Shown: one piece after another, positions 6,120-17,825 of the stretch
Layout of the letters: every line of letters begins with the position of its first letter
Numbering within the stretch: position 1 is the stretch's first letter
Assembly: GCA_028291615.1 (NCBI GenBank)
Contig: JAQGHM010000124.1
Span: 1-41,641 of the forward strand
From: Phycisphaerales bacterium
GTDB taxonomy: Bacteria > Planctomycetota > Phycisphaerae > Tepidisphaerales > Tepidisphaeraceae
Length of the DNA stretch: 41,641 nt
Reading direction: 5' to 3'
Translations under genes and position numbers: made by a program
Notes under the pieces: model-generated
Told to the model about the DNA's origin: nothing
The model's input: the letters and a program-made list of their open reading frames with translations, nothing else
Databases searched by the model: none

Positions 6120-9100
6120 TTACTTCAATGTGGTCAGGTATTCGACGACATCCCGAATCTCGCGCGGCTTTAGGACTTCGGCCATTGGGGGCATGGCGGT
6201 TGATGGGGCAGTGCGGGATTCGATGTCGGAGGTTTTGATCTTCTGCAGTTGGCCTTCGGGGTCTTTCAGGACGATTTCCGTGGGGGTTTCGGATTGGACG
6301 GTGCCGGTGAATGTTTCGCCGTCCTTGGTGGTGACGCTGATCGTGGCGTAGCCGGGGGCGATTTCGCCTTGGGGGTAGACGATGGATTCGAGGAGCTTGA
6401 GGCGCGGCAGGCGGGAGGCGACGTGGGAGAGGTCGGGGCCGACGTTGCCGCCGCTGTTATTGACAATATGGCACTGGGAGCATTGGCCGGACTTGAAGAT
6501 GATCTCCCCTTCGTAGGCGTCGCCGCCTTCGAGGGCTTCGATGTGGGGCGCCAGCGGGTCGTCCTTGGGCTTGGCGGCGAGGTACTTTTTCAGTTTCTGC
6601 GCGAGCGGCTTGTCCGTGCTGGCGGTCGCGGCTTCGAGGACGTCGAGTTGCAGGGGGGCGGGAACTTTGTGGGCGAAGAGCTGGTCGGCCCAAGAGGCGA
6701 GCAGGGCGTCGGCTTCTTTGGATTTCAGATGGGTCAGCGCGGCCAGCGCGCCTTGCTGTTCGACGATTGAATGACCGTCGAGCGCGGCCTTGAGCGTCGC
6801 GAGCGTGGCTGGTTTGTCGGGATCGAGCTGGGCGAGGACGCTCAGTGCGGCGGCGCGCAGGCGGGCGTCATCGGACCTCAGGGCGACGTTCACCGCCTCG
6901 CGCGTCTGCGGCGACTTCAGGGCGTAAATCGCGCCCAGGGCCGGGGCGCGGACGGTCGGCGGCTGCGCCGGATCGAGCGCGAGTTGGGCGAGGCGATCGC
7001 GGGCGGCGTCGAAATGAAGCTGCTTGATGGCCTGCACGGTGGCGTTGCGAATCGCGTGCGACGGATCGTTGAGCAGATGGGTGATCGCTGGATCGAGCGC
7101 CGATTGCGCTAGCCGTTCGTCGCGATTGGGCAGAACGCGATATCGCCCTTCGACTCGGTCGAGCTTGGGGGTATTGGCGAACCACGCGAGGGCGTCGAGG
7201 GCGTCGACGCGGAAGTTGGCGGCGGCGTTTCCGGTGGCGAAGGCGGCTAAGCGCGCGGCTGCCGCAGCGTCGCCGATGCGGAGGTTGGCGTTGATCGCGC
7301 GGCGCAGGAGCGGCTCGTTGGTGAGCGTTGGGCGCTCGAGCAGCTTGGCGAGCGCGGGCAGGGCGGCGGGAATCGAGGTGTCGTCGTGGATCGCGCGGGC
7401 GGCTTCGGCGAGCACCCATTCGTCCTTGCCGTCGAGGAACTTCTCGACCAGCGGGCTTTGCAGACGGCGGAGGGCGACGATTGCGGCCAGACGAAGCTGG
7501 CGGTCGGGATGAGTCGCGAGAGTGGCGAGCGGCGCGGCATCGCTAGAGCACGCGGCGGTGAGAATCGTGATGCCCGCGTGACGGATGAACGGGTCCTTGG
7601 TCTTGTTGCCGGTGATGAGGGTGACGGCGGCGGCGAAGTCGGTTGGCCGGGCGACATTGGATAGGGCAATGCCGGCAAGCAGGCGGACGCGCGGGCTCGG
7701 GTCGGCGAGGAGTGACTTAATGGCGTCGGCGGCTTGGGCGACGTGCGCATCGGCGAGCACCTTGGCGGATTGGACGCGGATCTCGGCGTCGGCGTCCTTG
7801 AGGAGCTCGATCAGCGCGGAGTGAATCGAAGAAGTGTCCGCATCCGCCGAAGCCCTTCGCGCGAGTTGGCCGAGTCCCCAGATGGCGTGGATTCGCGCGA
7901 GCTGAGATTCGTTCTTTCGCGCAGCGCCAAGTAACGACGCTGCGCCTTCCTTTCCCCGGGAGACCAGCTCGAACTGCGCGCGGAGGCGGATCCGCTGATC
8001 GGCGTGCGAGAGGTAGGCGGTGGTCTCTTCGAGCGGGCGCTTGGCCATTCCCTCGCTTAGCAGCCGCTGCGTTTCCACGCGCAGCGCGGAACGGGTCGTG
8101 CCGGGGACGTCGATCTTCACAACCCGGCCTTTGTCGTGCGGAGTCCAGGCGTTCTCGCCCCAATCGGCGGTGTAGAGCGAGCCGTCGGGGCCGAAGGCGA
8201 TGCCGGTCATCATCAGGCCGGAGAAGGCGAGCTTTTCCTCGACCATTTTGAACGCCGCGCCGTCCGGCTCGGCTTTAAACGTGGTGAGCACTTTCTTGGG
8301 GAATTGCGTGAGGAAGAAGTGGTTTTTGTACTCGTCCGACAGGGCGGTGCCGGGATTGAACTTGAACCCGCAGGGGCCATCGGAATAGTTCGAAAGCGGC
8401 GGCGTAAGGTAGGCGGCCTGGGTCTCGAATTTGGGTTTCCAGAGATCTTCGGCCATCCAGGGGTTGTAGCCGCCGTCGCTGATGCCGGGGATCTTTCGGT
8501 TGCGGTATTGGTACGTGGCGCGCCACGCGGAATCGGATTTTTCCGTGATGTAGACGAAGCGCTCGCGGTCGGCGATGTCGGCGTCGTTGTCCACGGAGAA
8601 GAGGTTGCCGTAATCGTCGAACGCGAGTTCCTGCGGGTTGCGCAGGCCGTGGGCGAATTCTTCCAGGTTTGAGCCGTCGGGGTCGACGCGAAACACCGCG
8701 CCCTCATACTGCCGGACGATGTGCCGGCCTTCCCTGGACGTGAGGTTGTACCCCTTGTCCCCCTGCGACCAGTAGATGCGCCCGTCGGGGCCGACGGTCG
8801 GCCCGTGCATGTCGTGGCCGCCAAAACCGATGTGGATGCCGTGACCGTGCGAGAGCGAGACGCGCTGGTCGGCGACGCCCGTGCCGGTGGTATCGTTCAG
8901 CTTCCAGAAGTCAGGCTGGATGGTGGTGTAGACGCTGTCGCCGAACGCGAGCACGCCGCCGGCGACGCCGGTGATCTCGGTGTTGAATCCTTCGGCGAAG
9001 ACGCTCTTTTTGTCGAACTTGCCGTCGCCGTCGGTGTCAACGAGGAGGTTGATGCGCTCGGTGATGGTGAGCAGGTCTTTCCAATCCTGGACGCCGTCGT

Positions 9101-9458
9101 GGTTGGCGTCGCCGGCGCCGCCCTGATGGTAGTTTTCGTGGATGAAGTTGCGCTTGTCCTCGACGCTGGTGGACGCGAGCGCGCCGACGAGGAAATCCCA
9201 GTGCTGGCGGATGTCGAGCTCGGCCTTGGTGCGGCGGTTGCTCTCGGTGACGAACACACGGCCGCGGTCATCGACGGAGATGCCGACCGGCGAACCGATC
9301 GTGCCGTAGGGGCAGAACTCGGTGGCGACGAGCTTGCCCTTGTTCTTGGCGGCGGTTTTGGATGCGGCGGCGTCCTCGGTGTCGTCGGCGGCGCGCGAAA
9401 GGGGGGCGACGAGTAGAAAGCAGAGCAGCAGGGGGAGGGCGCGAGCAGGCTGGTTCAT
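6120..9458 (-). CDS. secreted PVC-type dehydrogenase with HEAT repeats and C-terminal cytochrome c domain
   Basis: A 1112-residue exported protein with a signal peptide (about 1-23, ending SRA). The N-terminal half, about 45-450, is a sugar-dehydrogenase-like beta propeller (VGISVDDRGRVFVTESNRR, GPDGRIYWSQGD, AHGLRNPQELAFDDYGNLFSVDND, FGPDGSLYTADWGEN). Residues of about 470-960 form many HEAT-like helical repeats (ALIELLKDADAEIRVQSAKVLADA and similar). The C-terminal domain carries a haem site C993-S-Q-C-H997 followed by NVGPDLSHVASRL, with a C-terminal MPPMAEVLKPREIRDVVEYL that supplies the likely distal methionine. This architecture is characteristic of Planctomycetota and Verrucomicrobia. 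The substrate is unknown, and periplasmic electron transfer is inferred. Confidence 0.9.
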   Translation of the reverse strand: MNQPARALPLLLCFLLVAPLSRAADDTEDAAASKTAAKNKGKLVATEFCPYGTIGSPVGISVDDRGRVFVTESNRRTKAELDIRQHWDFLVGALASTSVEDKRNFIHENYHQGGAGDANHDGVQDWKDLLTITERINLLVDTDGDGKFDKKSVFAEGFNTEITGVAGGVLAFGDSVYTTIQPDFWKLNDTTGTGVADQRVSLSHGHGIHIGFGGHDMHGPTVGPDGRIYWSQGDKGYNLTSREGRHIVRQYEGAVFRVDPDGSNLEEFAHGLRNPQELAFDDYGNLFSVDNDADIADRERFVYITEKSDSAWRATYQYRNRKIPGISDGGYNPWMAEDLWKPKFETQAAYLTPPLSNYSDGPCGFKFNPGTALSDEYKNHFFLTQFPKKVLTTFKAEPDGAAFKMVEEKLAFSGLMMTGIAFGPDGSLYTADWGENAWTPHDKGRVVKIDVPGTTRSALRVETQRLLSEGMAKRPLEETTAYLSHADQRIRLRAQFELVSRGKEGAASLLGAARKNESQLARIHAIWGLGQLARRASADADTSSIHSALIELLKDADAEIRVQSAKVLADAHVAQAADAIKSLLADPSPRVRLLAGIALSNVARPTDFAAAVTLITGNKTKDPFIRHAGITILTAACSSDAAPLATLATHPDRQLRLAAIVALRRLQSPLVEKFLDGKDEWVLAEAARAIHDDTSIPAALPALAKLLERPTLTNEPLLRRAINANLRIGDAAAAARLAAFATGNAAANFRVDALDALAWFANTPKLDRVEGRYRVLPNRDERLAQSALDPAITHLLNDPSHAIRNATVQAIKQLHFDAARDRLAQLALDPAQPPTVRAPALGAIYALKSPQTREAVNVALRSDDARLRAAALSVLAQLDPDKPATLATLKAALDGHSIVEQQGALAALTHLKSKEADALLASWADQLFAHKVPAPLQLDVLEAATASTDKPLAQKLKKYLAAKPKDDPLAPHIEALEGGDAYEGEIIFKSGQCSQCHIVNNSGGNVGPDLSHVASRLPRLKLLESIVYPQGEIAPGYATISVTTKDGETFTGTVQSETPTEIVLKDPEGQLQKIKTSDIESRTAPSTAMPPMAEVLKPREIRDVVEYLTTLK

Positions 9459-9518
9459 TGATTACTCCAGCCCGGTTTCATATCAGAAAATGAAAGACTC
9501 GGGAACGCGCCCTTGTGC

Positions 9519-11462
9519 TCAGCGAGCTTGGCGCGGGCCGCGAAACAGGTCGCGAATGCCAGCGCCGATGCCGCCGCCGCGGGAAGGCTGAATGTCCTTG
9601 TCGATTCCGGCGCGGAGCTGCTCTTCGGTGAGGTTGCCGCTCTTGTCGATGTTCCAGGCGAGGAACCATTTGTCGAAGCCACTGGCCAGTTCCTCGCGGG
9701 TGAGTTGGGCGTCCTTGTTGGCATCCAGCGCGTTCATGAACAACATCGCCACCATCTGGCCTGGTCCACCGCCCGGACCGCCCATTCCGCCGCCGCGCCC
9801 ACCGCCGCCACCGCCACCGCCACCGCCACCGCCAAAACCACCGGCGAGCGTCTGGCCTTCGGATTTACCGGCGACCTGATCGATGACCGACTTGGCACGG
9901 GCATCGACAAATTTTTTGATTGGGTTCGCTCCGGCCATGCCGCCGCGGCCACCGAATCGCGCGGCGGGCTCGACCGCTTCGCCGGCGACGACCTTGTCGA
10001 AGCGCTTCAACATTTCGGGCGATTCGTCGCTAACGGCGGGCCGAATGGCGGCGGCGATCGCGTCCACCTGCTTGTGAAAGCGCTGCGGCGCGAAGATCGT
10101 CTTGTTGAATTCGTCCATCCTGGCGAGATAGGTTTTCTTAAACGCCTCTACTTTGAAAAGACGTTCCAGGAAGCGATTGTCGCCGCGCCACGGGCGGTGG
10201 ATGCTGAGTCCCTCGCGCGGCTCCTGGTTGCCCTGCATGCCGAACTGGCCGAACGAGTGATCGAGATCCCAGGGGAGGAACTGGAATTTGTTCGTCGTGG
10301 GATCGAGGAAGACGTAAAAGTTTTGCCCCATGCCCAAAATGCTGTCGAGCGTTGAGAGCCAGACGGTGACGGCCATGTAGCGGGCGGTTTCGTCTAGGTC
10401 GACGTAGTCGCTTAGTTTGGCGGCGAACTCGGCGTCGTCGGCATGACTTACCAGCTTGGTGAAGGCGATCAGACGCTTGGCCTGCTGATCGGTCAGTTCC
10501 GTCTTTGGATCGTAGGTCTGTTTGTAATTGGCCCAGTCGTCGCCGAGGTCTGCGAAGAGGTTTGGCGTGACGGGCTTGAAGATCGCGCCGTCCTTCGCGT
10601 TCAGTTGTTCCCTGGCGAACGATTTGTCGATGTCTTCGACGATCGAGTAGAGGCCGACGTAGGCGTGATCGTGCTTTCCGGGCACGGTCAGGTAGACGCG
10701 GGCGTAGGCGGTGCGCGGCGCGGGGACGCCGGCGTCGCGGTAGAGGCGGTGCGAGAGGACCTCGTTCATGAAGCCGGCGTCGGTGACGTTGCTGTGGAAG
10801 TTGAGCTTGGTGGCACCGGCGACCTTTTGGCCTTTGACGTAATGATTCAAGTCCAGTTTAAGCGAGCGCTTGAGTTGTCCCTGTGACTGCATCCACGTGC
10901 CGTTCCCCTTGTAGCGGACGCCGATGTCCTTGATCGTCTGGCCTTCAAATTCCATGTCGGCGTGGACGTATTGAAAATCGATGCCGGATGCGCCGGCCAA
11001 GCCGTTGCGATGCCCCTCGGCGGCTTGCAGGCGGTTGCCCATGCCCCGTGCGAAACCGGCCATCAGTGTCGCGTCGAGTCCCTCGCGAAGTTGATCGGCG
11101 GCGAGCTTGCCGGTCTGGCGCTTGTCCCACTCCGCGAACCACTTGTCGCCGAGGTCGTGGAATTCTTTGGCTGAGAGTTTTCCATCATGATCCTGATCGC
11201 CGTCCTTCATGAAGGTTGGCGCGAGGATCATTGATAGTCCGCCGCCCGGACCGCCTCTGAAACCTCCACGCATGCCGCCACCTTTGGGTTCCATCGCTTC
11301 CCACTGCCCTGGGGTGAAGCGAAGGTGAACCGTCCAGACTTGGGTTTCCTGGAAGAGCTGTGACGGCTTTTGAGGCAGAGGGGCGGGTTCTGCCGCGGCG
11401 GACAGGGAGATGAGAGAGGCGAGGATGGGGAATCCGAGAGAGCGGAAGAGGCTTCGCATCAT
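9519..11462 (-). CDS. secreted CotH-like protein with four EF-hand motifs
   Basis: The ATG at 11462 (or 11459) begins a signal peptide ending ASLISLSAAA, so I prefer it to the in-frame start at 11498. The CotH kinase-like core spans about residues 130-430: GVRYKGNGTWMQSQGQLKRSLKLDLNHY, GFMNEVLSHRLYRDAGVPAPRTAYARVYL, YVGLYSIVEDIDKSF, and the signature FYVFLDPTTNKFQFLPWDLDHSFG. EF-hand-like loops flank it on both sides (DQDHDGKLSAKEF and DKRQTGKLAADQL; DANKDAQLTREEL and DKSGNLTEEQL). A polyglycine tract lies near residue 560. Spore-coat CotH is a protein kinase; here only the fold is inferred. Confidence 0.87.
   Translation of the reverse strand: MMRSLFRSLGFPILASLISLSAAAEPAPLPQKPSQLFQETQVWTVHLRFTPGQWEAMEPKGGGMRGGFRGGPGGGLSMILAPTFMKDGDQDHDGKLSAKEFHDLGDKWFAEWDKRQTGKLAADQLREGLDATLMAGFARGMGNRLQAAEGHRNGLAGASGIDFQYVHADMEFEGQTIKDIGVRYKGNGTWMQSQGQLKRSLKLDLNHYVKGQKVAGATKLNFHSNVTDAGFMNEVLSHRLYRDAGVPAPRTAYARVYLTVPGKHDHAYVGLYSIVEDIDKSFAREQLNAKDGAIFKPVTPNLFADLGDDWANYKQTYDPKTELTDQQAKRLIAFTKLVSHADDAEFAAKLSDYVDLDETARYMAVTVWLSTLDSILGMGQNFYVFLDPTTNKFQFLPWDLDHSFGQFGMQGNQEPREGLSIHRPWRGDNRFLERLFKVEAFKKTYLARMDEFNKTIFAPQRFHKQVDAIAAAIRPAVSDESPEMLKRFDKVVAGEAVEPAARFGGRGGMAGANPIKKFVDARAKSVIDQVAGKSEGQTLAGGFGGGGGGGGGGGGRGGGMGGPGGGPGQMVAMLFMNALDANKDAQLTREELASGFDKWFLAWNIDKSGNLTEEQLRAGIDKDIQPSRGGGIGAGIRDLFRGPRQAR
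9798..9834. repeat. tandem hexanucleotide-like tract encoding polyglycine
   Basis: The plus strand reads repeated CCGCCA units between about 9801 and 9834, inside the CotH-like gene. On the coding strand this gives a run of glycines between the CotH core and the C-terminal EF-hands. It is probably a flexible linker. Copy number may vary between strains by slippage, in steps that keep the frame. Confidence 0.8.
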
Positions 11463-11496
11463 GGGGATAGTTGCGCGCCGCCCATCGAAACTTCCC

Positions 11497-11532
11497 AATA
11501 AAAAAGCCCAGGGATTGTGAATCCCTGGGCTT
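11497..11532 (-). terminator. rho-independent terminator of ftsH
   Basis: The arms at 11504-11516 and 11520-11532 are perfectly complementary over 13 bases with a 3-base loop. On the minus strand the second arm runs into a T tract (plus-strand A run 11499-11505). It lies 27 bases after the ftsH stop and ahead of the CotH-like gene, so it should separate these two transcripts. Confidence 0.93.
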
Positions 11533-11558
11533 GGAGGTCTGGCAAGGGCTGTTTTGGG

Positions 11559-13619
<2,061 letters not shown>

Positions 13620-13850
13620 AGTGGTTTCCTCAGACGCGCGCGCGGAACGCGCGAAATGCGCCGCTCATACAGTTCGGCCCGGTAACTATCGGCTTACCGG
13701 CAAGCGATCATACTCGACAGACACCAGATGATAAGGGGAGGGGGGCGGCGATTTCCACCTTCCCTATCGGCGGCTTTACAGCAAGTCATACGCCGCCATG
13801 GGATAAAAGTGCGGATTGATCGGCCGGAAGGAAGCGGGCGGAAGCATTAA

Positions 13851-14399
13851 TTACCAGTCCGCCTGCATCTCCTGCACGATTCCGAGAGCTAGGCGTTCGA
13901 CGGCGCTCTGACTGCCGGTTGGCTCGCCCTCGCCAAGCGTCCCGTAAAACGGGGCGGTTTGCTGGTAGTTCCGCCGCTCCAGGAGGATGCGGCCGGACCG
14001 AAGGTCCTTCCAGCGGAAATTGATGGTGACGAGGTAGAGCTGCTCCTGGGGGATGGCGACGCGGGTGTCGCGGCTGAGCGTGCTGAGGCCGATGGAGACG
14101 ATCTCGCCTTCGAGAATGGTATCCGCCCGATCGCGCGGGGCGACGCGGTAGGGGGAGTGAGCCTCCAACTGCTTGATCACCGCACTGGTGAGGTTGAACT
14201 CCACCCCTCGCCGAAAATCTTTATTTGCGAAGATGGGGATGGCGACGGTTGAGATGTCCTCGCGGTAAAGGGATGACCATTTATAAGCGGACTGACCGGA
14301 CGATGCGCCGTCGAATGAGCCGTTGTGCTGGTAACCACATCCGGTGAGCAGGATGAAGGATGAAGCGAGAAGGATGAATGGGAGCGGCCGGTGAGTCAT
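13851..14399 (-). CDS. lptE: LptE-like outer-membrane LPS-assembly lipoprotein
   Basis: A 182-residue lipoprotein. The signal peptide ends in the lipobox LLTGC, followed by GYQHNGSFDG. The remainder matches the LptE family: IPIFANKDFRRGVEFNLTSAVIKQLEAHSPYRV, then DTILEGEIVSIGLSTLSRD, and YLVTINFRWKDLRSGRILLERRNY. LptE partners LptD in inserting lipopolysaccharide into the outer membrane. The start at 14399 has GGAG five bases upstream; an in-frame codon at 14417 is rejected. It lies 22 bases after bamD and is probably in the same operon. The homology is moderate, as is usual for this fast-evolving family. Confidence 0.8.
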   Translation of the reverse strand: MTHRPLPFILLASSFILLTGCGYQHNGSFDGASSGQSAYKWSSLYREDISTVAIPIFANKDFRRGVEFNLTSAVIKQLEAHSPYRVAPRDRADTILEGEIVSIGLSTLSRDTRVAIPQEQLYLVTINFRWKDLRSGRILLERRNYQQTAPFYGTLGEGEPTGSQSAVERLALGIVQEMQADW

Positions 14400-14421
14400 T
14401 TGTTCTCCGGAGGTCATCGAT

Positions 14422-15456
14422 TTACTTCGGTCCCATTTGGAGCTCGGCGGGTTTGCTCGACGGAGTTAGTCCATCCTTGACCGACTCTGGCAGGCGGGCG
14501 AGCTCAACCTTCGCGCGGCCGGCTTCGACGCTATCGGGGTAATTTTTGATTAGGTATTTGAACGTGAAGGCCGCGGCGCGGGTCTCGTGCGTTCGCAGGT
14601 AGAAGTGGGCGTTCTGGTAAACCTTGCGTGCCAAGGCGGAGTCGATTCGCTCCACCACCGCCTCGACATTTTCCTGGCGGGCGAGGTCTGGGTAATCGAT
14701 CGCCAGTTCTTCCAGCGATGTGCGGGCGTTGATCACCGGCGTCGGATCGAACTTCGTTCCGTGAAACTGGGCCAGCTCGGCAAATGCTTTCTTCAACCGC
14801 GCCTGCGGAATTTCGGGGCTTCGCTTGTAGCGGTCGATGAATGCGGTGTAGGCGTCAACCGCCAAGTCGTATTCCGCGTTGGCGTAATAGTAATCGGCGG
14901 TGCGCTTCAGCGCCTTTTCCGCCAGTGGCGAGCCGGGCGAGCGCTGTTGGATTCTAAAGAGCATCTCAACCCCTTCATCCTGGGCCGACAAAAGCGGGAA
15001 CCCAATGAAGCGGCGCTTGTAGCCGGCCAAAAATGCGTCCGCAATCTGATACTGTTTCTCCAGTGCGGGATAGAAGTATTTGCTGTCGGTGTACTTGTCC
15101 ATCAACTCATCAAAGTTGTAGAACGACGCCACGCGATCGCCATACCGATAGTTGGCCAATCCCAGCAGAAAGAGTGCGCGGTCGCGCAGGGGCGAGGCCG
15201 TTTCGCGCTTGAGCCAGTTGACCAGCACCTTCTTGGCGGCGGCGTTGTTGTTTGATTCGACGAGTCGACCGGCGCGGTCGAGTGTTTCGTCAGTTGTCGG
15301 CGCGGTGGCGGGGCTGGCGACGGGTTCCCAGTACCGCCCGTCACGCAGTTCGATGGTGCGCGGTTGGCCGGGCTGGGTCTGCGGCGCGGGGGACGTCTGG
15401 GCGGTCGCGGCAAGCGACATGCACCCCAACGCAAAGGCGAGAAGCATCCTGCTCAT
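14422..15456 (-). CDS. bamD: BamD/YfiO-like outer-membrane assembly protein
   Basis: A 344-residue exported protein with TPR-like helical repeats. The ATG at 15456 (MSRMLLAFALGC) starts a clean signal peptide, whereas the longer frame begins with GTG at 15492. Repeats include LFLLGLANYRYGDRVASFYNFDELMDKYTDSKYFYPALEKQYQIADAFLAG, then DEGVEMLFRIQQRSPGSPLAEKALKRTADYYYANAEYDLAVDAYTAFIDRYKRSPEIPQARLKKAFAEL, the pattern of BamD. Unlike E. coli BamD there is no textbook lipobox cysteine, although FALGC might be one. Coupling to lptE supports a role in outer-membrane building. It is divergent from the sulfatase. Confidence 0.75.
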   Translation of the reverse strand: MSRMLLAFALGCMSLAATAQTSPAPQTQPGQPRTIELRDGRYWEPVASPATAPTTDETLDRAGRLVESNNNAAAKKVLVNWLKRETASPLRDRALFLLGLANYRYGDRVASFYNFDELMDKYTDSKYFYPALEKQYQIADAFLAGYKRRFIGFPLLSAQDEGVEMLFRIQQRSPGSPLAEKALKRTADYYYANAEYDLAVDAYTAFIDRYKRSPEIPQARLKKAFAELAQFHGTKFDPTPVINARTSLEELAIDYPDLARQENVEAVVERIDSALARKVYQNAHFYLRTHETRAAAFTFKYLIKNYPDSVEAGRAKVELARLPESVKDGLTPSSKPAELQMGPK

Positions 15457-15548
15457 GGGAGGGGATTGTAATGGGTTAGGTATTTTTGTCACGGCGGCGT
15501 AAATCGTCTACGCTTTGGCACTTGCCCCACCTGTCTTCGAAGGAGCCG

Positions 15549-16994
15549 ATGATGATGCACCGCACGGCATGGCTTTGGGCGGCAATTCTGCTCCTGACGT
15601 CAGTTCGAGCGATCGCCGTCGAGACAACCGGCAAACTCAATTTCCTTTTCGTATACACCGACGACCAGCGCTGGGACGCCATGTCCTGCGTGCAAAAGGA
15701 GCAGGGCGATAAGGGTCGATTCCCCTGGCTCCAGACCCCGAACATGGATCGCCTTGCGCGCGAAGGCGTGCGATTTCGCAATGCCTTCGTCATCAACTCG
15801 CTCTGCGCCCCCAGCCGGTCCAACTTTCTCACCTCGCAGTACAGTCACCTCAACGGCGTCGCTAACAACCACAGCCCGATGCCGCTCGACAGCGTCAACC
15901 ACGCCTCCATCCTTCGCAAGAGTGGCTACGCCACGGGCTATTTCGGAAAATTCCATCACGGCCAGCAGTTCGAGCGCCCAGGCTTCGACGTCATCGCCAG
16001 CTTCATCGGCCAGGGGAAGTACGAAGACTGCCCATTCAACGTCAACGGGAAGATCGCGCCCACGAAAGGCTGGGTGGATGACGTGACGACCGACTTCGCG
16101 ATCCAGTTCATCAAGGATCACGCCGACCGGCCCTTCGATATGGTCGTCGGCTTCAAATCTCCACACGGTCCGCGCACCCCGCCCGAGCGGGCGGCCAACC
16201 GCTTCGAAGGCGAAACGCTGCGACCCGTCCCCAACCTCGACGCCGTCCCGCCCTACAAGTCCTCGATCGCTCCCGCCAAACCCGGAGCCGCAGACTGTGC
16301 AGATGAACCTCCTGCAAGGAAAGCGCCCGCCAAACCCGCTCCTGCCGCGCGAAAGCTCGCCCAGCTCAACTACTTCCGCACCATCTCCGCCGCTGACGAT
16401 TGCCTCGGCCGACTCCTTATGACCCTCGACGACTTGAAGCTCGCCGAAAACACCGTTGTCATATTCGCCAGCGACAACGGCTACTACATGGGCGAGCACA
16501 CGCTGGGCGACAAGCGCAGCGCTTACGACGAATCAATGCGGATTCCGCTGATTGTTCGATATCCGAAGGGCGTCACCGCCGGGCGCGTGATCGACCAGAT
16601 GGCGCTCAACATCGATCTCGCCCCCACACTTCTGGGCTTCGCGGATGTTGCTATTCCGCCCTCCATGCAGGGCCGAAGCTGGCGACCGCTGCTCGAAGGC
16701 AAACCCGCCCCCGACTGGCGAAGCGCTTTCTTCTACGAATACTTCTTCGAGCGCGGCTACGCCATCCCCACCGTCACCGCCGTGCGCACCGACACCGCCA
16801 AGCTCATCAAATACCCCGGCCACGATGATTGGACTGAGCTCTTCGATCTCCAGAAAGACCCTTACGAGATCAAGAATCTCTACGGCGACCCATCCGCTGC
16901 GGCGATGCGCCAGCAAATGGAGTCTCGTTACGCCGCCGAAGCCAAAGCGGTTAATTTCAAAATCCCCGACTATGCAGATAAGCCTCCGAAGTAG
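15549..16994 (+). CDS. secreted sulfatase (formylglycine type)
   Basis: The ATG at 15549 has AAGGAG five bases upstream and starts a signal peptide (AWLWAAILLLTSVRAIA), giving 481 residues. Metal-binding residues appear at the start (FVYTDDQRWDAM). The catalytic cysteine lies in CAPSRS near residue 86, matching the C-x-P-S-R motif that formylglycine-generating enzyme modifies. FASDNGYYMGEHTLGDKRSAYDESMRIPLIVRYP is the second conserved block. A proline/alanine/lysine-rich linker (about residues 240-270) is unusual. It probably removes sulfate from a polysaccharide, like many planctomycete sulfatases. No FGE or anSME gene is in the window. It converges with recO. Confidence 0.93.
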   Translation: MMMHRTAWLWAAILLLTSVRAIAVETTGKLNFLFVYTDDQRWDAMSCVQKEQGDKGRFPWLQTPNMDRLAREGVRFRNAFVINSLCAPSRSNFLTSQYSHLNGVANNHSPMPLDSVNHASILRKSGYATGYFGKFHHGQQFERPGFDVIASFIGQGKYEDCPFNVNGKIAPTKGWVDDVTTDFAIQFIKDHADRPFDMVVGFKSPHGPRTPPERAANRFEGETLRPVPNLDAVPPYKSSIAPAKPGAADCADEPPARKAPAKPAPAARKLAQLNYFRTISAADDCLGRLLMTLDDLKLAENTVVIFASDNGYYMGEHTLGDKRSAYDESMRIPLIVRYPKGVTAGRVIDQMALNIDLAPTLLGFADVAIPPSMQGRSWRPLLEGKPAPDWRSAFFYEYFFERGYAIPTVTAVRTDTAKLIKYPGHDDWTELFDLQKDPYEIKNLYGDPSAAAMRQQMESRYAAEAKAVNFKIPDYADKPPK

Positions 16995-17003
16995 GCCCAC
17001 CCA

Positions 17004-17768
17004 TCATCGCAACACATGCTTGAGCAACCGTAGCCGCCGCCCCAGTGTGTGCTGCATGTGCTCGGCAAAGATGCGATTGAGCGGATCGGTTTGATGTCGC
17101 GTCAACCGCGGTAATCGAAGCAGCGAACCGTTCTGCCGCGGAAGCCGCAGGATTAGGCCCACCATCGAGAGCAGCCGCACGTCGAGCGCAATCCTGTCGT
17201 GCGCGACGCCCTCGCATTCCCGGCAGACGATCCCGCTCCGCGAAGGTGAAAACGACCAGGTCAGCCGATCCGTGAGCGGCGCGCGGCAGTTCGCGCACGC
17301 CGAAAGATCCGGCAAGTATCCCGCCTCCCGAAACAGATCGAGTTGAAACGCGAGAAACACTTCCTCCTGCCGCGGCGTCGCCAGGTCCTTCAGCGTCTGT
17401 TCAAGTCGATCGAAAAGCTGCGGATGGGGATCGTGCTCTTCGATGAGCAGTCCGCAAAGCTCCGCCGCATATTGCCCCAGATACAACGCTCGCAAGCTCG
17501 ACCGCAACTCGAGGTGGCCATCGCGGAGCGACCACTCGGTCAGCGTTGCCAGATCTTTCTCAAGCCGAAGCGAAAAAACCGCGTCCCCCAGATCCAACAG
17601 ATCCAGCCCGCCATCGAACTTGCTCGCCCCCGCCTTGGTGCGCCGGTGCGCACCCTTGGCGATCAGGCGCATGAGCCCATGCTCGCGCCCGAAGAGCGTG
17701 ACGATCTGTGAAGTTTCACTGTATTCCACCTTGCGCAGGCAAAGACAGCGATCGCGGGTGAGCGCCAT
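17004..17768 (-). CDS. recO: DNA repair protein RecO
   Basis: A 254-residue protein of normal RecO length. The N-terminal OB fold includes YSETSQIVTLFGREHGLMRLIAKGAHR, and SLRLEKDLATLTEWSL follows. The helical C-terminal domain has a zinc-binding set of cysteines C158-A-N-C161 and C182-R-E-C185. RecO loads RecA onto SSB-coated single-stranded DNA together with RecR in gap repair. The gene ends 9 bases from the convergent sulfatase stop, and no separate terminator is evident. No recR or recF is present nearby. Confidence 0.93.
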   Translation of the reverse strand: MALTRDRCLCLRKVEYSETSQIVTLFGREHGLMRLIAKGAHRRTKAGASKFDGGLDLLDLGDAVFSLRLEKDLATLTEWSLRDGHLELRSSLRALYLGQYAAELCGLLIEEHDPHPQLFDRLEQTLKDLATPRQEEVFLAFQLDLFREAGYLPDLSACANCRAPLTDRLTWSFSPSRSGIVCRECEGVAHDRIALDVRLLSMVGLILRLPRQNGSLLRLPRLTRHQTDPLNRIFAEHMQHTLGRRLRLLKHVLR

Positions 17769-17825
17769 AAGTGGATCGATCTTAGGGCGCGTGTCCGGCG
17801 TTGGGAACCGCGTGGAGGACCCGGA

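Noticed and set aside
11497..11532. A repeat element like those in other gene junctions
   Set aside because: It has a long uninterrupted stem and a T run on the ftsH strand, so it is an ordinary terminator.
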